NCBI GenBank assembly: GCA_946887155.1
Contig: CAMPKM010000266.1
Span: 1-5,063, forward strand
DNA: 5,063 nt
Reading direction: 5' to 3'
From: an uncultured Gemmatimonadota bacterium
Lineage (GTDB): Bacteria; Gemmatimonadota; Gemmatimonadetes; Gemmatimonadales; Gemmatimonadaceae
This document shows, piece after piece, positions 4,607-5,063 of the stretch (the first letter of the stretch is position 1; the number at the start of each line of letters is the position of its first letter). The translations under genes and the position numbers were made by a program. The notes under the pieces were generated by a model that was not told the DNA's origin, made no database searches, and worked only from the letters and a program-made list of their open reading frames with translations.

Positions 4607-5063
4607 GTGGCCACCACTTCCCGAGACGACGTAACGTCGCTGCACCGGATCGTCGAAGCGATGACGGGTCTATCAACCCTGTCCTCGGTATGGGACGCGG
4701 GCGAGCCCCAGTCGATCGCTGACGACCTGGGCCTCGCGGTCCTGTTATCGCTGCCGGTGTCGTTCGCTCTCGTGCGCTTGCGTGGCCCGGGCGGAATTGC
4801 GGTCGAGGCAATTCGAACGCGCGAGGGTGTGGACCGGACACGCGTCACAAGGGATATCGGTGCGATCCTCCAAAAAGTAGATCAGACGAAAGCGCAGGTG
4901 CTCACGCTCTCGCACCCGATCGCCAGCGGCGCCTTGCGACTTGCCATCGCACCCGTTGGCGTAGGGGGAGATTGCGGCGTCATTGCGGCGGCCTACACCG
5001 ACCTCCCGGGCGACGCCGACCAGTTGTTCCTCATCGCGGCCGCGAACCAGGCAGCGGTCGTGC
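4607..5063 (+). CDS. GAF-domain sensory protein, N-terminal part (probable histidine kinase or regulator), cut by window edge
   Basis: The frame starts at GTG (4607) and is open for 152 codons to the edge. After a short N-terminal segment (VATTSRDD), residues about 10-150 look like a cytoplasmic GAF domain. A helix (LHRIVEAMTGLSTLSSVWD) is followed by LGLAVLLSLPVSFALVRLRGPGG, then variable strands, a GDCGVIAAAYTD strand pair, and a helix beginning LFLIAAANQAAVV. The last motif is characteristic of GAF domains in multi-domain sensor histidine kinases, where it precedes a PAS or kinase module. No signal peptide or membrane helix is present so far. The output domain lies outside the window, so kinase, sigma-54 activator and diguanylate cyclase all remain possible. 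The gene lies 61 nt after the hydrolase with no terminator visible between them, so cotranscription is plausible. Confidence 0.75.
   Translation, partial: MATTSRDDVTSLHRIVEAMTGLSTLSSVWDAGEPQSIADDLGLAVLLSLPVSFALVRLRGPGGIAVEAIRTREGVDRTRVTRDIGAILQKVDQTKAQVLTLSHPIASGALRLAIAPVGVGGDCGVIAAAYTDLPGDADQLFLIAAANQAAVV

Noticed and set aside
4627..4639. 13-nt odd palindrome CGACGT-A-ACGTCG early in the GAF gene
   Set aside because: Six-base arms at this spacing are expected about once in 5 kb, it lies in coding sequence, and it has no partner site.
4600..4720. ATG at 4600 as the start of a separate small gene
   Set aside because: The Shine-Dalgarno is only 1 nt away, too close, and the frame ends after about 40 codons within the GAF gene without family character.

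Overview
This is a high-GC bacterial window holding six genes: two run off the edges and four are complete. The signal peptides and lipoboxes (ending in AAQQ-like and AACGGS-like sequences), the M28-type peptidase with a PA-like insert, the Ig-like lipoprotein and the GAF sensor together resemble Gemmatimonadota or a related soil phylum. That placement is an inference from protein style only; no rRNA or other marker is present.

Layout, left to right. Positions 1-754 (minus) hold the N-terminal 251 codons of an exported M28-family metallopeptidase, cut by the window edge before its zinc ligands. Positions 755-1205 are non-coding, with several inverted repeats, a G-rich tract and two clusters of a GCGRAT repeat in opposite orientation. 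Positions 1206-1640 (minus) encode a small lipoprotein with one beta-rich Ig-like domain. Positions 1750-3015 (minus) encode an ECF42-type sigma factor with a long C-terminal TPR-like extension. It lies 4 nt downstream of a DGPF/YCII-family gene at 3020-3373 (minus). Positions 3374-3594 form a divergent promoter region. Positions 3595-4545 (plus) encode a lipoprotein alpha/beta hydrolase with a complete Ser-Asp-His triad. Positions 4607-5063 (plus) hold the start of a GAF-domain sensory protein that uses a GTG start and runs off the right edge.

The best-supported functional unit is the DGPF-ECF42 pair, a gene arrangement known for ECF42 sigma factors, which lack a classical anti-sigma factor gene. 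Here the pair is flanked by two predicted lipoproteins: the Ig-like one downstream on the same strand, and the esterase-like one divergent from the shared intergenic region. They may be targets of this sigma factor, but nothing in the sequence proves it. No tRNA, rRNA, CRISPR array, transposase or integrase is visible. The least explained part of the window is the structured non-coding region at 755-1205.
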